Below are positions 23,102-32,470 of a DNA stretch of 64,000 nt, in pieces. Made by a program: the position numbers and the translations under genes. A model generated the notes under the pieces. It did no database searches. It was not told the DNA's origin and was given only the letters and a program-made list of their open reading frames with translations. How positions within the stretch are numbered: the stretch's first letter is position 1; each line of letters opens with the position of its first letter. The DNA comes from Arachidicoccus sp. BS20 (GTDB lineage Bacteria; Bacteroidota; Bacteroidia; Chitinophagales; Chitinophagaceae): positions 1,922,001 through 1,986,000 of the forward strand of contig NZ_CP015971.1 in the NCBI RefSeq assembly GCF_001659705.1. The letters are read 5' to 3'.

Positions 23102-26100
23102 ATGAAGAAATATATTATCCTCATATTGATTGCATCCTTCGCAATTAAGCTTTCAGCACAAACGATGCGTTCCGTTACAGGCAGCGTATTTAGTGACGAA
23201 ACTAAAGAAGCAGTTGCGAATGCAACTGTTCATGCCATTAAATCAAAGGCAACTGCATTCAGCGATAGCACCGGAGCATTTGCTATCCGCGTGATGCAAA
23301 ACGACACGCTTGTTATTTCCCGCATCGGCTATGAAAATCAAACAGTCATTGTTGCTCCCGGTACGGAACACATGCGCATCACATTAAAACCGATAAGCAA
23401 TAATCTGAGCGATGTAACCATTAATACAGGTTATCAAAGTTTGAAACCAAATGAAGTAAACGGTTCTTATGTTGTTATTGACAACAAGACGCTTAATCAG
23501 CAAACAGGGATGAATATTTTAGACAGGCTGAATGGTGTTACAAGTAGTTTGTTGGTTAATACAGGTAAGGAATATTCGGGTATTTCCATTCGTGGATTGA
23601 GTACTATCAATGGGCCGCTAAGCCCTTTGATAGTTGTGGACAATTTTATTTACGATGGTAATATTGCCAATATCAACCCGAATGATGTAGAAAGTGTTAC
23701 AGTGCTTAAAGATGCAGCCGCAGCAAGCATTTGGGGCGCACGTGCAGGCAATGGCGTAATCGTAATTACAACAAAAAAAGGAAAGTTCAATCAAAAATTG
23801 CAGGTCGATTTTAATACAGATGTGATGGTAACGGATAAGCCGAACCTGTATTACAATCCGCAGATTTCTTCTTCGGATTACATCAATTTTGAACAAATCT
23901 TGTTTAATAATGGTTACTACAACTCGCAGTTTACGAGCAAAACACATCCTGCGGTATCGCCAGCTATGCAAATATTTCAGGACAGAAAGAATGGGTTGAT
24001 TTCCGCAGAAGATTCCGCATCGCAGATTGATGCGCTAAAGCAAATCGATAACCGCGACCAGTACACCAAATACTTTTACCGCAAAGGCGTTACGCAGCAA
24101 TATGCTTTAAACCTTCATGGTGGAAGTCAAAACATCGGCTGGCTGGTTTCCGGAACCTATGACAGGGATATCAATAATCTGCGGGCGGGCTACAATAGAA
24201 TCAATCTTCGGTTTGAGAATACGTATCGTCCTATAAAAAACATGACAGTAAATGCAGGCGTATATTATACCAACAGCACCAATCAATCTGGCTTATCCGC
24301 TTATAACATGGTCGCTGCCATCGGTTCTAACAGGCTTGTTCCGTATATGAATCTTGTAGGTGCGGGCGGAGCAGCTGTTCCTGTAATTCATGATTATAAT
24401 CAACGATACCTTGATACGGCAGGTGCCGGTCGCCTGCTGAACTGGGATTACTATCCCTTAGATGACTATAAACATAGTTACAGCAAAACCAATGTCGAAG
24501 AAATCATTGCGCATATCAGCCTGGATTATCACATTATTAAAGGGTTAGATGCAAGCCTCATGTATCAGTATGATAAACAGAATACCGCTTTAACAACCCT
24601 GCGTGATACATCAAGTTATTATGCCCGTAATTTGATTAACGGATATAGCCAACTTAATCGAACGACAGGTGTAGTTACTTATATTATTCCCGTTGGGGGT
24701 ATCTTAGGTAAAACTTATACTTCTCTCAACGCATATAATTTTAGAGGTCAGCTGAATTTTGACAGAATATTTAATCGTGTTCATCATGTTAATGCCATTG
24801 CCGGTTTTGAAGTAAGGGACGAATGGGTTACAAGCAACAGTACAACCTATTACGGTTACAATGCCGACCCGCTAAGCTATACTTCCAATATAGATTATTC
24901 AACTGCTTATCCGAATTTTATCACTGGAAGCAAAACGCAAATCCCAAACGGAAATAGCCTGAGTTCAACCGATAACCGCTTTGTTTCTTTTTTCTCCAAT
25001 GCGTCTTACACATATAAAGAGCGGTATATCGTATCTGGAAGCGTGCGCAGGGACGGCTCCAATATTTTCGGTGCCAACACCAATGATAAATGGAAACCGC
25101 TTTGGTCTGTGGGCTTGGGATGGCAGCTTTCCAAAGAAAACTTTTACCATGTTTCATGGCTGCCGTTTTTAAAATTATCGGCAACTTACGGCGTAAGCGG
25201 CAATGTGGACCTAAGCAGGACTGCGCTCCCCGTGGGCACATATCAGCAGAACAGGATATATAATAATTTTCGTGCCATGGAGATTTTGCAAATCAACAAT
25301 CCTGATTTAAGTTGGGAACACGCTTACCAAACTAATTTCAAACTGGATTTTGCTACCGCTAAAAATACAGTCAGCGGTTCTGTTGAATATTACCGGAAGA
25401 AGGGGACAAATTTATATGCTCCCACACCGTATGACTATACCACATTCGGGCTTACATCTACCATTACTGCAAATGTGGCCAATATGAAGGGTAAAGGTGT
25501 AGACATTGTTTTGCATAGTATAAACATCAACCGCGTGTTTAAATGGACTACCGATTTCCTGTATAATTACAATCAATCCGTTACTACCAGATATTTTACA
25601 ACTACGGCATCATCTGTTTCTTCATTTTTGGGCGCGGGCAGCAATGTTATTACGCCGGTTATCGGCAAACCGTTATACGCAATTGCGGCTTATAAATGGG
25701 GAGGCTTGGATGGGCAAGGCAATCCGAGAGGCTATCTCAATGATACACTGAGCACGAATTACATGGCAATAGAACAGACCGCCGTGGACACGGGAATAAA
25801 AAACAACAGTATTATTTACATCGGCTCTGCAACGCCAGTGAGCTATGGCTCCCTGATGAACGAATTTTCATTCAAAGGATTCTCGCTTTCCTTCAACATC
25901 ACGTATAAATTGGGATATTACTTTCTAAAACCGGCATTATCTTATACAAATCTTGCCGCTTATGGAACTTATGGAATGGGTTATGAAAAACAGTGGAAAC
26001 AACCGGGCGATGAAACAAAAACAAATGTACCGGCTTTTGTTTATCCCTTAAACAGCACGAGAGATTTGTTTTATAGCCAGTCTGCTGCCAATGTCGTCAA

Positions 26101-26314
26101 AGGAGATCAGATACGGTTACAATTTATCAACCTGTCGTATTCCTTTCTTGGAACTCATTCGCATAGCCTGCCTTTCAAAAGTTTGCAGGTATATGTCAAT
26201 GCCGCGAACCTGGGCATCTTATGGCGTGCAAATCATGACCATATAGACCCCGATTTCGTGAACACTATTCCTAATCCCAAAACTTATACGATAGGCGTCC
26301 GGGCAAATTTCTAA
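23102..26314 (+). CDS. SusC/RagA family TonB-dependent transporter
   Basis: The 1070-residue protein has a signal peptide (MKKYIILILIASFAIKLSAQ), a carboxypeptidase-like beta domain (about 23-105), a plug with the motifs SGISIRGLSTINGPLSPLIV, VESVTVLKDAAAASIWGARA and NGVIVITTKKG, and a large outer-membrane barrel ending in IGVRANF. It imports a substrate bound by the SusD partner, driven by TonB. It is preceded by a redoxin and followed 17 bp later by susD. No glycoside hydrolase is nearby, so the substrate is more likely a peptide or other ligand than a polysaccharide; this is inference. Confidence 0.95.
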   Translation: MKKYIILILIASFAIKLSAQTMRSVTGSVFSDETKEAVANATVHAIKSKATAFSDSTGAFAIRVMQNDTLVISRIGYENQTVIVAPGTEHMRITLKPISNNLSDVTINTGYQSLKPNEVNGSYVVIDNKTLNQQTGMNILDRLNGVTSSLLVNTGKEYSGISIRGLSTINGPLSPLIVVDNFIYDGNIANINPNDVESVTVLKDAAAASIWGARAGNGVIVITTKKGKFNQKLQVDFNTDVMVTDKPNLYYNPQISSSDYINFEQILFNNGYYNSQFTSKTHPAVSPAMQIFQDRKNGLISAEDSASQIDALKQIDNRDQYTKYFYRKGVTQQYALNLHGGSQNIGWLVSGTYDRDINNLRAGYNRINLRFENTYRPIKNMTVNAGVYYTNSTNQSGLSAYNMVAAIGSNRLVPYMNLVGAGGAAVPVIHDYNQRYLDTAGAGRLLNWDYYPLDDYKHSYSKTNVEEIIAHISLDYHIIKGLDASLMYQYDKQNTALTTLRDTSSYYARNLINGYSQLNRTTGVVTYIIPVGGILGKTYTSLNAYNFRGQLNFDRIFNRVHHVNAIAGFEVRDEWVTSNSTTYYGYNADPLSYTSNIDYSTAYPNFITGSKTQIPNGNSLSSTDNRFVSFFSNASYTYKERYIVSGSVRRDGSNIFGANTNDKWKPLWSVGLGWQLSKENFYHVSWLPFLKLSATYGVSGNVDLSRTALPVGTYQQNRIYNNFRAMEILQINNPDLSWEHAYQTNFKLDFATAKNTVSGSVEYYRKKGTNLYAPTPYDYTTFGLTSTITANVANMKGKGVDIVLHSININRVFKWTTDFLYNYNQSVTTRYFTTTASSVSSFLGAGSNVITPVIGKPLYAIAAYKWGGLDGQGNPRGYLNDTLSTNYMAIEQTAVDTGIKNNSIIYIGSATPVSYGSLMNEFSFKGFSLSFNITYKLGYYFLKPALSYTNLAAYGTYGMGYEKQWKQPGDETKTNVPAFVYPLNSTRDLFYSQSAANVVKGDQIRLQFINLSYSFLGTHSHSLPFKSLQVYVNAANLGILWRANHDHIDPDFVNTIPNPKTYTIGVRANF

Positions 26315-26331
26315 CGATTAAATATTCAAAC

Positions 26332-27714
26332 ATGCTTTATAGAATTAAAATAAAAACATTCCTTTTGCTATGCGTAGCAGTTTTATTGCTGCCCTCATGC
26401 AAAAAATTTCTTGATAAAAAACAAAATGCTTCTGCAGTAGTGCCGTCCACACTGAGTGATATACAGGCTTTATTGGATGAAGACATTATGATTGAATCCG
26501 TATCGCCATCTTATATGGAGGCATCTTCGGATGAATACTTTCTGACCGATGATGTATATAGTTCTTTCAGTGAATACGGTCAAGATATGTACACATGGGT
26601 TCCGTTTACGGTAACTGCGGCTAACAGTAGCAATGATTGGCACGACAGCTATTATCCTGTTTACAATGCGAACCTTGCTTTAGACTTAATAAAAAATATC
26701 GACAGAAATTCAGCAAACGCCGCTGCTTGGGATAATGCGAAGGGAAGCGCCCTGTTTTACAGGTCATATAATTTTTTAAATCTCTTATGGGATTATTCCA
26801 AAGCCTATGACAGCAGCACAGCCGATAAAGACTTGGGCATTGCATTAAGATTAACTTCAGATTTTAATGTGCCGTCTGCAAGAGCGACAGTGCAACAATC
26901 TTATAAACAGGTCATCAGTGATACAAAAGCAGCTATTCCATTATTGCCTGATTATCCTTTGGCACTTACCAGGCCTTCTAAAGGTGCAGCCTATGGGCTT
27001 TTGGCAAGGTGTTATTTATCCATGAGGGATTACAAAGATGCTTTATCGTATGCAGACTCTTGTTTGCAATTAAACAATAGTCTCATTGATTTTAACGGCG
27101 ATGAAGATATTATCGGCAGTATTGCCAATGATGAGCCGTTTAAGCGGCTCAATAAAGAAACAGTCTTTTACACAACCATGAATTATGAATACGATATCTT
27201 CAGCTATGTCGGCAATATCGATACGGCAATTCTCCGCTCTTACGATTCCAATGATTTACGGCTTATTGCTTATTTCGGAGATAACGGAACAGGCAGTTAT
27301 TTTAAGGCATCATACGGTAATGATTATTTTATGAATTTTACCGGTATCGCTGTGGATGAAATGTATCTTACCCGCGCAGAATGTTATATCAGAACAGGGC
27401 AGGTACAAAAAGGTCTGGATGATATTAATACATTACTATCAAAAAGGTATAAAACAGGAACATACGTGCCGCCTACAGGATTATCTCAAAATGATGCGCT
27501 GACAAGGGCGTTGCTCGAAAGAAGAAAAGAACTTTTGCTGCGGGATAACCGGTGGATGGACATTAAGCGCTTGAATAAAGAAGGAGCAAATATTATTTTG
27601 AAAAGAATTATCGCCGGGAAAACATATACGTTGCAACCCAACGCCAATTTTTATGCGCTGCCTTTACCGGAAGATATTATTCGGACAACAGGGATGCCGC
27701 AGAATCCACTTTAA
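26332..27714 (+). CDS. SusD/RagB family substrate-binding lipoprotein
   Basis: The 460-residue protein has a lipoprotein signal with lipobox LPSC (Cys23) followed by KKFLDKKQNAS, the usual SusD start. The mid region has the TPR-like NANLALDLIKNIDRN and GSALFYRSYNFLNLLWDYSKAY, and the C terminus has LLERRKELLLRDNRWMDIKR and YALPLPEDI, all typical for SusD. It forms the lid on the SusC barrel at the cell surface. It is the last gene of the redoxin-susC-susD unit and is convergent with the DUF6520 operon. Confidence 0.95.
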   Translation: MLYRIKIKTFLLLCVAVLLLPSCKKFLDKKQNASAVVPSTLSDIQALLDEDIMIESVSPSYMEASSDEYFLTDDVYSSFSEYGQDMYTWVPFTVTAANSSNDWHDSYYPVYNANLALDLIKNIDRNSANAAAWDNAKGSALFYRSYNFLNLLWDYSKAYDSSTADKDLGIALRLTSDFNVPSARATVQQSYKQVISDTKAAIPLLPDYPLALTRPSKGAAYGLLARCYLSMRDYKDALSYADSCLQLNNSLIDFNGDEDIIGSIANDEPFKRLNKETVFYTTMNYEYDIFSYVGNIDTAILRSYDSNDLRLIAYFGDNGTGSYFKASYGNDYFMNFTGIAVDEMYLTRAECYIRTGQVQKGLDDINTLLSKRYKTGTYVPPTGLSQNDALTRALLERRKELLLRDNRWMDIKRLNKEGANIILKRIIAGKTYTLQPNANFYALPLPEDIIRTTGMPQNPL

Positions 27715-27716
27715 AA

Positions 27717-27749
27717 TTAAAAAGGGATGCCAGTAAAAATTGGCATCCC
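27717..27749 (-). terminator. Terminator of MauE-DUF6520 operon
   Basis: GGGATGCCA pairs with TGGCATCCC around an 8-nt loop. The run of T on the minus strand side (CTTTTTAATTTT) suits transcription from the DUF6520 gene; the hairpin may also stop susD read-through. Confidence 0.65.
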
Positions 27750-27768
27750 CGCTAAACTTCAAATAAAT

Positions 27769-28161
27769 CTAATTGGGTTTATTTGAAATATAGGCAGAAC
27801 CAGTACCGTCAGCGGTTGAACCGACCCGATATGTTTGAGTCGCGCTGTTATATGCTGCAACAATATTTTCAGAAGAATCCAATACAGGTTCATCTCCTGA
27901 AGCATCCACGTGGCTGGCATAAATTTTACAGGCTTTAGCGACACCGGATATACATGGGTCATTATTACTCGTAAAGTCCCAATTCCCAACGTCCTCAACA
28001 CTTGCTTGTGAATAATCGCCACCCGAATATTCAAAAGTGTATAAAGTCTGTCCGCTTTTACTTTTCGGTTGTTCTTTAAACGCACTGGTAACCGCCACCA
28101 GTGCTACCCCAATCGCAATGGCGAAAACGGGTAGTAAACGTGATAATCTGCGTCTTTGCAT
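27769..28161 (-). CDS. DUF6520-like secreted small protein
   Basis: The start at 28161 (MQRRRLSRLLPVFAIAIGVA) gives 130 residues; the frame continues upstream into the MauE gene region but that extension is not family-like. A signal or anchor helix ends near SAFKEQ. The mature part has two cysteines (DPCISGVAKACKIYASHVD) near the middle, as in DUF6520 proteins of Bacteroidota. The function is unknown. These proteins occur beside MauE-type genes and redoxins, so the cysteines may be substrates of that redox pair. It is 85 bp downstream of the MauE gene on the same strand. Confidence 0.7.
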   Translation of the reverse strand: MQRRRLSRLLPVFAIAIGVALVAVTSAFKEQPKSKSGQTLYTFEYSGGDYSQASVEDVGNWDFTSNNDPCISGVAKACKIYASHVDASGDEPVLDSSENIVAAYNSATQTYRVGSTADGTGSAYISNKPN

Positions 28162-28246
28162 GATTATTTGTTTTTGTTGTAGAGCAATAAACCTACTTTT
28201 TTCTACGGGTGTTCGGAACCATTCCCGACTTTTTGCAAAAATATTT

Positions 28247-28693
28247 TCAGGCATTATGAAGTTTACGCTTGATAAAAAATTCATCACTTGTTTTTGTCAA
28301 ACGCCAACCCCAAAATGCAACGATTGTAAAACATATATTGAAAATAAAATGACTTCCCCATTCCATTTTTCCCAGGATGCCGCCGCAATTGCACGGAACT
28401 TTGTTAAACACATGCGCCAACCCTAAACCCACATACACCGCGAATGCCAATAGTAAAAGAAAAGATAACAAAAGCCCTATTCTTAATGTCTTTTGAAAAC
28501 TCAATAAAGCAACCGCAATAAGTTCAACTAAAGGAAGTAGCCAACTTAAAACAGGAATAGACCAACCCGGTAACGGCTGCCGTGCAAGCTGGGTTTTAAA
28601 TGCCGCATAAAACCACAACTTACTGCCTGCTGCATATACCCACAGGATGATGAGCAGCGCAGAAATGAATGTTATGAATTGTTGCTTTTTCAT
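28247..28693 (-). CDS. MauE/DoxX-type redox-associated membrane protein
   Basis: The 148-residue protein has four membrane helices (about 7-25, 47-66, 70-92, 115-132) and a loop with CNCGG (Cys101, Cys103), the redox motif of the MauE/DoxX group. MauE-like proteins pass electrons to or from periplasmic thioredoxin-like partners. The secreted redoxin at 22537 is a candidate partner though it lies on the opposite strand. The operon order on this strand is a possible 73-residue ORF, this gene, then DUF6520. Confidence 0.85.
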   Translation of the reverse strand: MKKQQFITFISALLIILWVYAAGSKLWFYAAFKTQLARQPLPGWSIPVLSWLLPLVELIAVALLSFQKTLRIGLLLSFLLLLAFAVYVGLGLAHVFNKVPCNCGGILGKMEWGSHFIFNICFTIVAFWGWRLTKTSDEFFIKRKLHNA

Positions 28694-28699
28694 TTTATT

Positions 28700-28921
28700 T
28701 TACTTCTTTTTCTTTTTAAAAAAAGCAACGGCGGCGGTGTTACCGTCGTTGCCCTTACTGCTGTCTCGCCGCAGCTGGCGCCCTTTCCTGTCGATACCGG
28801 TATGTATGTTACCAGCGTAGCCGGCTTTCAGGCAGGCGGCACATATAATTAAGGGGATACCGCCATTTATGGAATTAAAAGAATGCGTGGCAACATCTGT
28901 TTTAATTCCCTGCCCCATCAA
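28700..28921 (-). CDS. Possible small peptide gene before MauE
   Basis: A 73-codon frame (MMGQGIKTDVATHSF... IICAACLKAGYAGNIHTGID) ends in a run of lysines just 6 bp upstream of the MauE gene. It has CAAC and a basic tail. It may be a real small gene of the operon or chance; I do not know the family. Confidence 0.35.
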   Translation of the reverse strand: MMGQGIKTDVATHSFNSINGGIPLIICAACLKAGYAGNIHTGIDRKGRQLRRDSSKGNDGNTAAVAFFKKKKK

Positions 28922-29101
28922 CAGGCGTCATTCACTTAAGGCTGAGTGAATTGTTAACTACGCTCCCCATTTCAAACCGCACCCAAGAACAGGCGCACCG
29001 ACCAGTCATAATTTCTTCAAAGAGCATGATTTATTTTCTGATGTAAAGTTGGGAAAGTTTTACGGCAATGATTGCCGCGAAAACCGCAGAAAAAATACCT
29101 G

Positions 29102-29143
29102 TACGACCGCAATTATTTTACCCCTACGACCGCAGTAGTTTTA
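29102..29143 (-). promoter_or_regulatory. Direct repeat, candidate AraC-type operator
   Basis: TACGACCGCAATTATTTTA (29102) and TACGACCGCAGTAGTTTTA (29125) match at 16 of 19 bases with a 23-bp period, about two helix turns. A further ACCGCAG is at 29084. The site lies between the AraC regulator gene and the MauE operon it faces. Confidence 0.45.
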
Positions 29144-29175
29144 TAAATTATTCTAAATCAAAGGATAGCAACAAA

Positions 29176-30210
29176 TCAACTTTTTTGTGGTCTTTTATCT
29201 TTTACAGGATAGCCGTAGAATTTTAAAAAAGCCGTTTCAAAATGAGATACTTTGGAATAACCGGTTTGCTCGCAAATATCCTGCAACAGGAAGCCTTGTT
29301 CCAACAGGCTTTTACCTTTCTCCATCCTTTTGCTTAATAAGTAATGCTTCGGGCTGCACTCGAAAATCAATTTAAAGCCTTCCCAGATTTTATCTCCCGT
29401 CAGTTTGTTTTTCTGTCGGTATTCCTTTAAAAGGGAAGTAAGCGCATCCTGCTTATTCATCAGTGCAGTTAAACGTTCTGATATAGTGTGTAAGGTTTTT
29501 ACCTCTTCATAATTATACCGGTATTTTCTGGATTCTTTGCCTTTTGCACCAACCAATGCCCGCAAAGCATTCATGGCGGTTGTTTTTGCTTCAGTGTTTT
29601 GTGCATCGCCGGATTGAATGGTCATTGCCAATATCACTATCTGATACATAGCTTTTAGCGGGATGTCGGCAAATTCTTCATACAGGCTATTAATTTCCCC
29701 GATGCGGATGCTGTCAACCAGCGGTTGCAATTGAGGGAATTCTTCGGACATACGGTAAAGCAGTTCTTTACTCACGTGTAGGTCAAACGTTTTGAGAAAT
29801 CCCCTGAAGTTGACTTCGTTTTCAATGGCAGGAAGGTAAATGAGATTGTATTGCCCGGCTTTTGTCCTGCGCCAGTCAAATCCTTTGAGCCGGTATTGTG
29901 TTTCGCCCAGTAAGGTAGTGTGCAGTTCAAGGCTTTCACTGTCGGCAATACATTGGATATACATAGGGACGTAAATGAGATAATCGCTGACCCAGATAGT
30001 CATATCGCCAATTTCTATACATTGGAACAACAAGATGTTTTTCCTAATCTTCTTTTTGCGGTCTTCCATCTCAATCTGTGCATGAAAACGTTTTGCACCG
30101 TTTATTTTATATTTATCATAGTCCTTCCCTTCGGGAAATCCTTTCATAATAGGTATTTCCTTAAGATTCTTATCAAAGAGTTTTACGATTTGTGTAAAAT
30201 CAATTTCCAT
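29176..30210 (-). CDS. AraC-family transcriptional regulator
   Basis: The 344-residue protein has a long N-terminal region (1-230) without a cupin motif I can place, then a C-terminal AraC domain: KIWEGFKLIFECSPKHYLLS, RMEKGKSLLEQGFLLQDICE and the second helix-turn-helix YSKVSHFETAFLKFYGYP. The long helix before it (LHTISERLTALMNKQDALTS) may be a dimerisation segment. It is upstream of the MauE operon on the same strand, with direct repeats in between, and probably controls that operon and possibly the redoxin-susCD unit. Confidence 0.88.
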   Translation of the reverse strand: MEIDFTQIVKLFDKNLKEIPIMKGFPEGKDYDKYKINGAKRFHAQIEMEDRKKKIRKNILLFQCIEIGDMTIWVSDYLIYVPMYIQCIADSESLELHTTLLGETQYRLKGFDWRRTKAGQYNLIYLPAIENEVNFRGFLKTFDLHVSKELLYRMSEEFPQLQPLVDSIRIGEINSLYEEFADIPLKAMYQIVILAMTIQSGDAQNTEAKTTAMNALRALVGAKGKESRKYRYNYEEVKTLHTISERLTALMNKQDALTSLLKEYRQKNKLTGDKIWEGFKLIFECSPKHYLLSKRMEKGKSLLEQGFLLQDICEQTGYSKVSHFETAFLKFYGYPVKDKRPQKS

Positions 30211-30351
30211 GACATAAAACTACCTGCACGCAATGGTTCCGCATAAAGTTCCAAAAGTTTTATCAGAAATATTGAATATGGAAATTTTTTTTAGACTGCA
30301 CAAATCGTTTTATGTATAAACAACATAAGAAAAGATTGTATATCCTGTATT

Positions 30352-30894
30352 TTATCGGGACTGTTCATACATTTTATCCATGTGTTGTTTTCCCGCTTTA
30401 TTTTCCTGCCCGTATAATTTTATCCATGCTTTTTTAATTTTATCATTTTCCAATTGTTCCAGTTTCATTTGTTGTTGGTTATCGCTCCAATGAATACCAA
30501 ACTTATATAAACAAGAAAGAAAAAATATAATGACCAACCATAAGAACCATCGTCCGAAAACTATTCTATAAAATTGTTTTGCATCCTTCTCGGGAAATAA
30601 TAAGATTTGCCATTTCTTGATAACAGGCTGTGGTTTTGCAGAGGCTATTATTTTCATATCCTTAATGCCTTTTCCAACCACTTGTTCGATGGTTGCCGTA
30701 TCAATATGAACTTTTACAGGTTGGGGATTATGCAATTTTGTTTCCAATGACGCAACTTTCGTGGACAAGCCGTTGATTGTTGCAACCAGTTCATTCATGT
30801 ATTTGTTATGTACTTCCTGTTCTTTGGTAAATTCTTCCAGCAGCATTTTAAAACTCTCTTGCTCAATAATGTTGTTTCTTTCTTTTTCGTTCAT
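30352..30894 (-). CDS. Membrane protein of the mobilization module
   Basis: The 180-residue protein has a coiled-coil-like N-terminal region (MLLEEFTKEQEVHNKYMNEL, NGLSTKVASLETKL), a single membrane helix at about 113-131 and a charged C-terminal tail (QQMKLEQLENDKIKKAW). Proteins of this shape follow the relaxase gene in many Bacteroidota mobilizable elements; the role is not known. The gene is 40 bp downstream of the relaxase on the same strand. Confidence 0.7.
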   Translation of the reverse strand: MNEKERNNIIEQESFKMLLEEFTKEQEVHNKYMNELVATINGLSTKVASLETKLHNPQPVKVHIDTATIEQVVGKGIKDMKIIASAKPQPVIKKWQILLFPEKDAKQFYRIVFGRWFLWLVIIFFLSCLYKFGIHWSDNQQQMKLEQLENDKIKKAWIKLYGQENKAGKQHMDKMYEQSR

Positions 30895-30934
30895 GGTTGT
30901 TCATTTTAATCAGTAAACTATTTCTATCGTTTTA

Positions 30935-31987
30935 TTACAGATGCAATCTCTTTCGTTTCCGTTTCTTTTTTTCTTCATCAGTGGGAGTCGGCGCATATCC
31001 ACCGGAATCCATTGGAACCGGTTTGAGAATTTCCGCAATGATATTTTTCACTTCTGTTTTCAATACGTTGATAATATGTGTTTCTCTACCGGGGGCAGCT
31101 TGATTTTGTGTTTTGTATAAGGATAATTTTGAGGATTGTTGCGGTTGTTGCTTTTGCCAGTCGAATGCTTTTTGCCGGTTGATAATATTGAGTACATTTT
31201 CTTTTTGGGTAATTTTATTTTTAAGCGACAATATTTTTTCTATGGTCTTTAGTGAAAATCCGACTTCACTTCCTTTGATGCTGACTTTCTTCTCGTCAAT
31301 AAAGCAAATGCCCCTGCCTTTTTCAATTTGATAACCCAGTGCTTGCATCTTTTGAGCAAAATGTTCATAGCTCTTTATCTGTTCGCTCTTCAACAAATCT
31401 GCAAGAGTATTTTTCAGTTTTTCTTTTCTGCTGTCGTGTCTTGGAATTAGTCTTTCTTTTGGCGACAAAAAAGCTCTCGGGCTCAACACTTGTGTCAAGC
31501 GGTATTCCTTTTCGATGCTCCTGCAAAAAGCTGCCATTCTTCTGTAATTATTGCTGTCGCTTGCAACCTTGCTGTCCAAGCCGACACGGTTGGCAACGAT
31601 ATGGATGTGTTGCTGTTCGGTGTCTTTATGCAGCACGGCAATATACTGATGCTCCGCTACCCCAAATTTTTCTGCGCATTTTCTTGCGATTTCCGTGAGT
31701 TGGTTTTTATCAAGCGCTTTGTCTTCGGGAGCCAACCGGAGTGTCAGATGCAGTACCGGTTTTTCAATCCGCCTGCTTAGTTTTCTGACTTCTTCAAAGT
31801 CTTTTGCCAACTCTTTGGCTGTACCGAAACACTTATTGTATTCCAAAATTTCTGCGCGATGCAAATGCTGTACATTTTCCATTTGTGATAACCATAATTT
31901 TTCTGCCGGCGACAATTTTTGTTTGTCGTTCAGGCAGTAATTGATGCACCTGCCGAATGATTTTCCTATGATGACCTTGCCAATCAT
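30935..31987 (-). CDS. Relaxase/mobilization nuclease (MobP-like)
   Basis: The 350-residue protein opens with MIGKVIIGKSFGRCINYCLN (candidate catalytic Tyr17) and has the metal-binding histidines in VLHKDTEQQHIHIVANRVG (His120, His127, His129), the 3H motif of relaxases. A Lys/Gln-rich C-terminal part (about 260-350) follows. It nicks oriT and leads the strand into the recipient. It follows the MobC-like gene by 23 bp, and both are transcribed away from the candidate oriT. Confidence 0.93.
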   Translation of the reverse strand: MIGKVIIGKSFGRCINYCLNDKQKLSPAEKLWLSQMENVQHLHRAEILEYNKCFGTAKELAKDFEEVRKLSRRIEKPVLHLTLRLAPEDKALDKNQLTEIARKCAEKFGVAEHQYIAVLHKDTEQQHIHIVANRVGLDSKVASDSNNYRRMAAFCRSIEKEYRLTQVLSPRAFLSPKERLIPRHDSRKEKLKNTLADLLKSEQIKSYEHFAQKMQALGYQIEKGRGICFIDEKKVSIKGSEVGFSLKTIEKILSLKNKITQKENVLNIINRQKAFDWQKQQPQQSSKLSLYKTQNQAAPGRETHIINVLKTEVKNIIAEILKPVPMDSGGYAPTPTDEEKKKRKRKRLHL

Positions 31988-32010
31988 TTTCTGCTAATTT
32001 TTTATCTTTC

Positions 32011-32421
32011 TTAATTATTTTCCTGCAAATAATTTTTAATTTCCGTTGTAAGATTTTTTACTTCTTCCGACTGCACTTTTAGTTCTGATCTTTCGGAAAC
32101 ACTCAATTCTTCAAAGCCGTTCCGTTTTTTGGCAATTTGATTGAGATTCGCCGCGAGATGATTGAGTGTTGCAGTGAAGCCTAAAACTTCTTTGGGAAGC
32201 GTTTTTATTTTCGGAAGAATTGTTCCTCTGAGTGCCATTTCCCGGATGTATTCGGATACGGAAAGAAAGAAACTTTTTGCTTTTGCTTCAATCAGTTTTC
32301 TTTCCACGGCTGTACATTTCACAGCAATAAACCTGTCGCGTTTGACGGACTTTTTCGGTCTTCCGCCAACATTTTTCTTCTGATTTTTTGCTTCTGTTAT
32401 TGTCTTTATTTCCGTTTCCAT
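32011..32421 (-). CDS. MobC-like relaxosome accessory protein
   Basis: The 136-residue protein has a basic opening (KKNVGGRPKKSVKRDRFIAV), a ribbon-helix-helix-like segment (KCTAVERKLIEAKAKSFFLS, SEYIREMAL) and a C-terminal bacterial mobilisation domain (LNHLAANLNQIAKKRNGFEE). It helps the relaxase bind and melt oriT. It lies directly upstream of the relaxase gene, with the candidate oriT 60-130 bp upstream of its start. Confidence 0.9.
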   Translation of the reverse strand: METEIKTITEAKNQKKNVGGRPKKSVKRDRFIAVKCTAVERKLIEAKAKSFFLSVSEYIREMALRGTILPKIKTLPKEVLGFTATLNHLAANLNQIAKKRNGFEELSVSERSELKVQSEEVKNLTTEIKNYLQENN

Positions 32422-32470
32422 CTCGTTACCTTTTTGTCGTGTCTTGTAACTTTTGTGTTATCTTGTTCCT

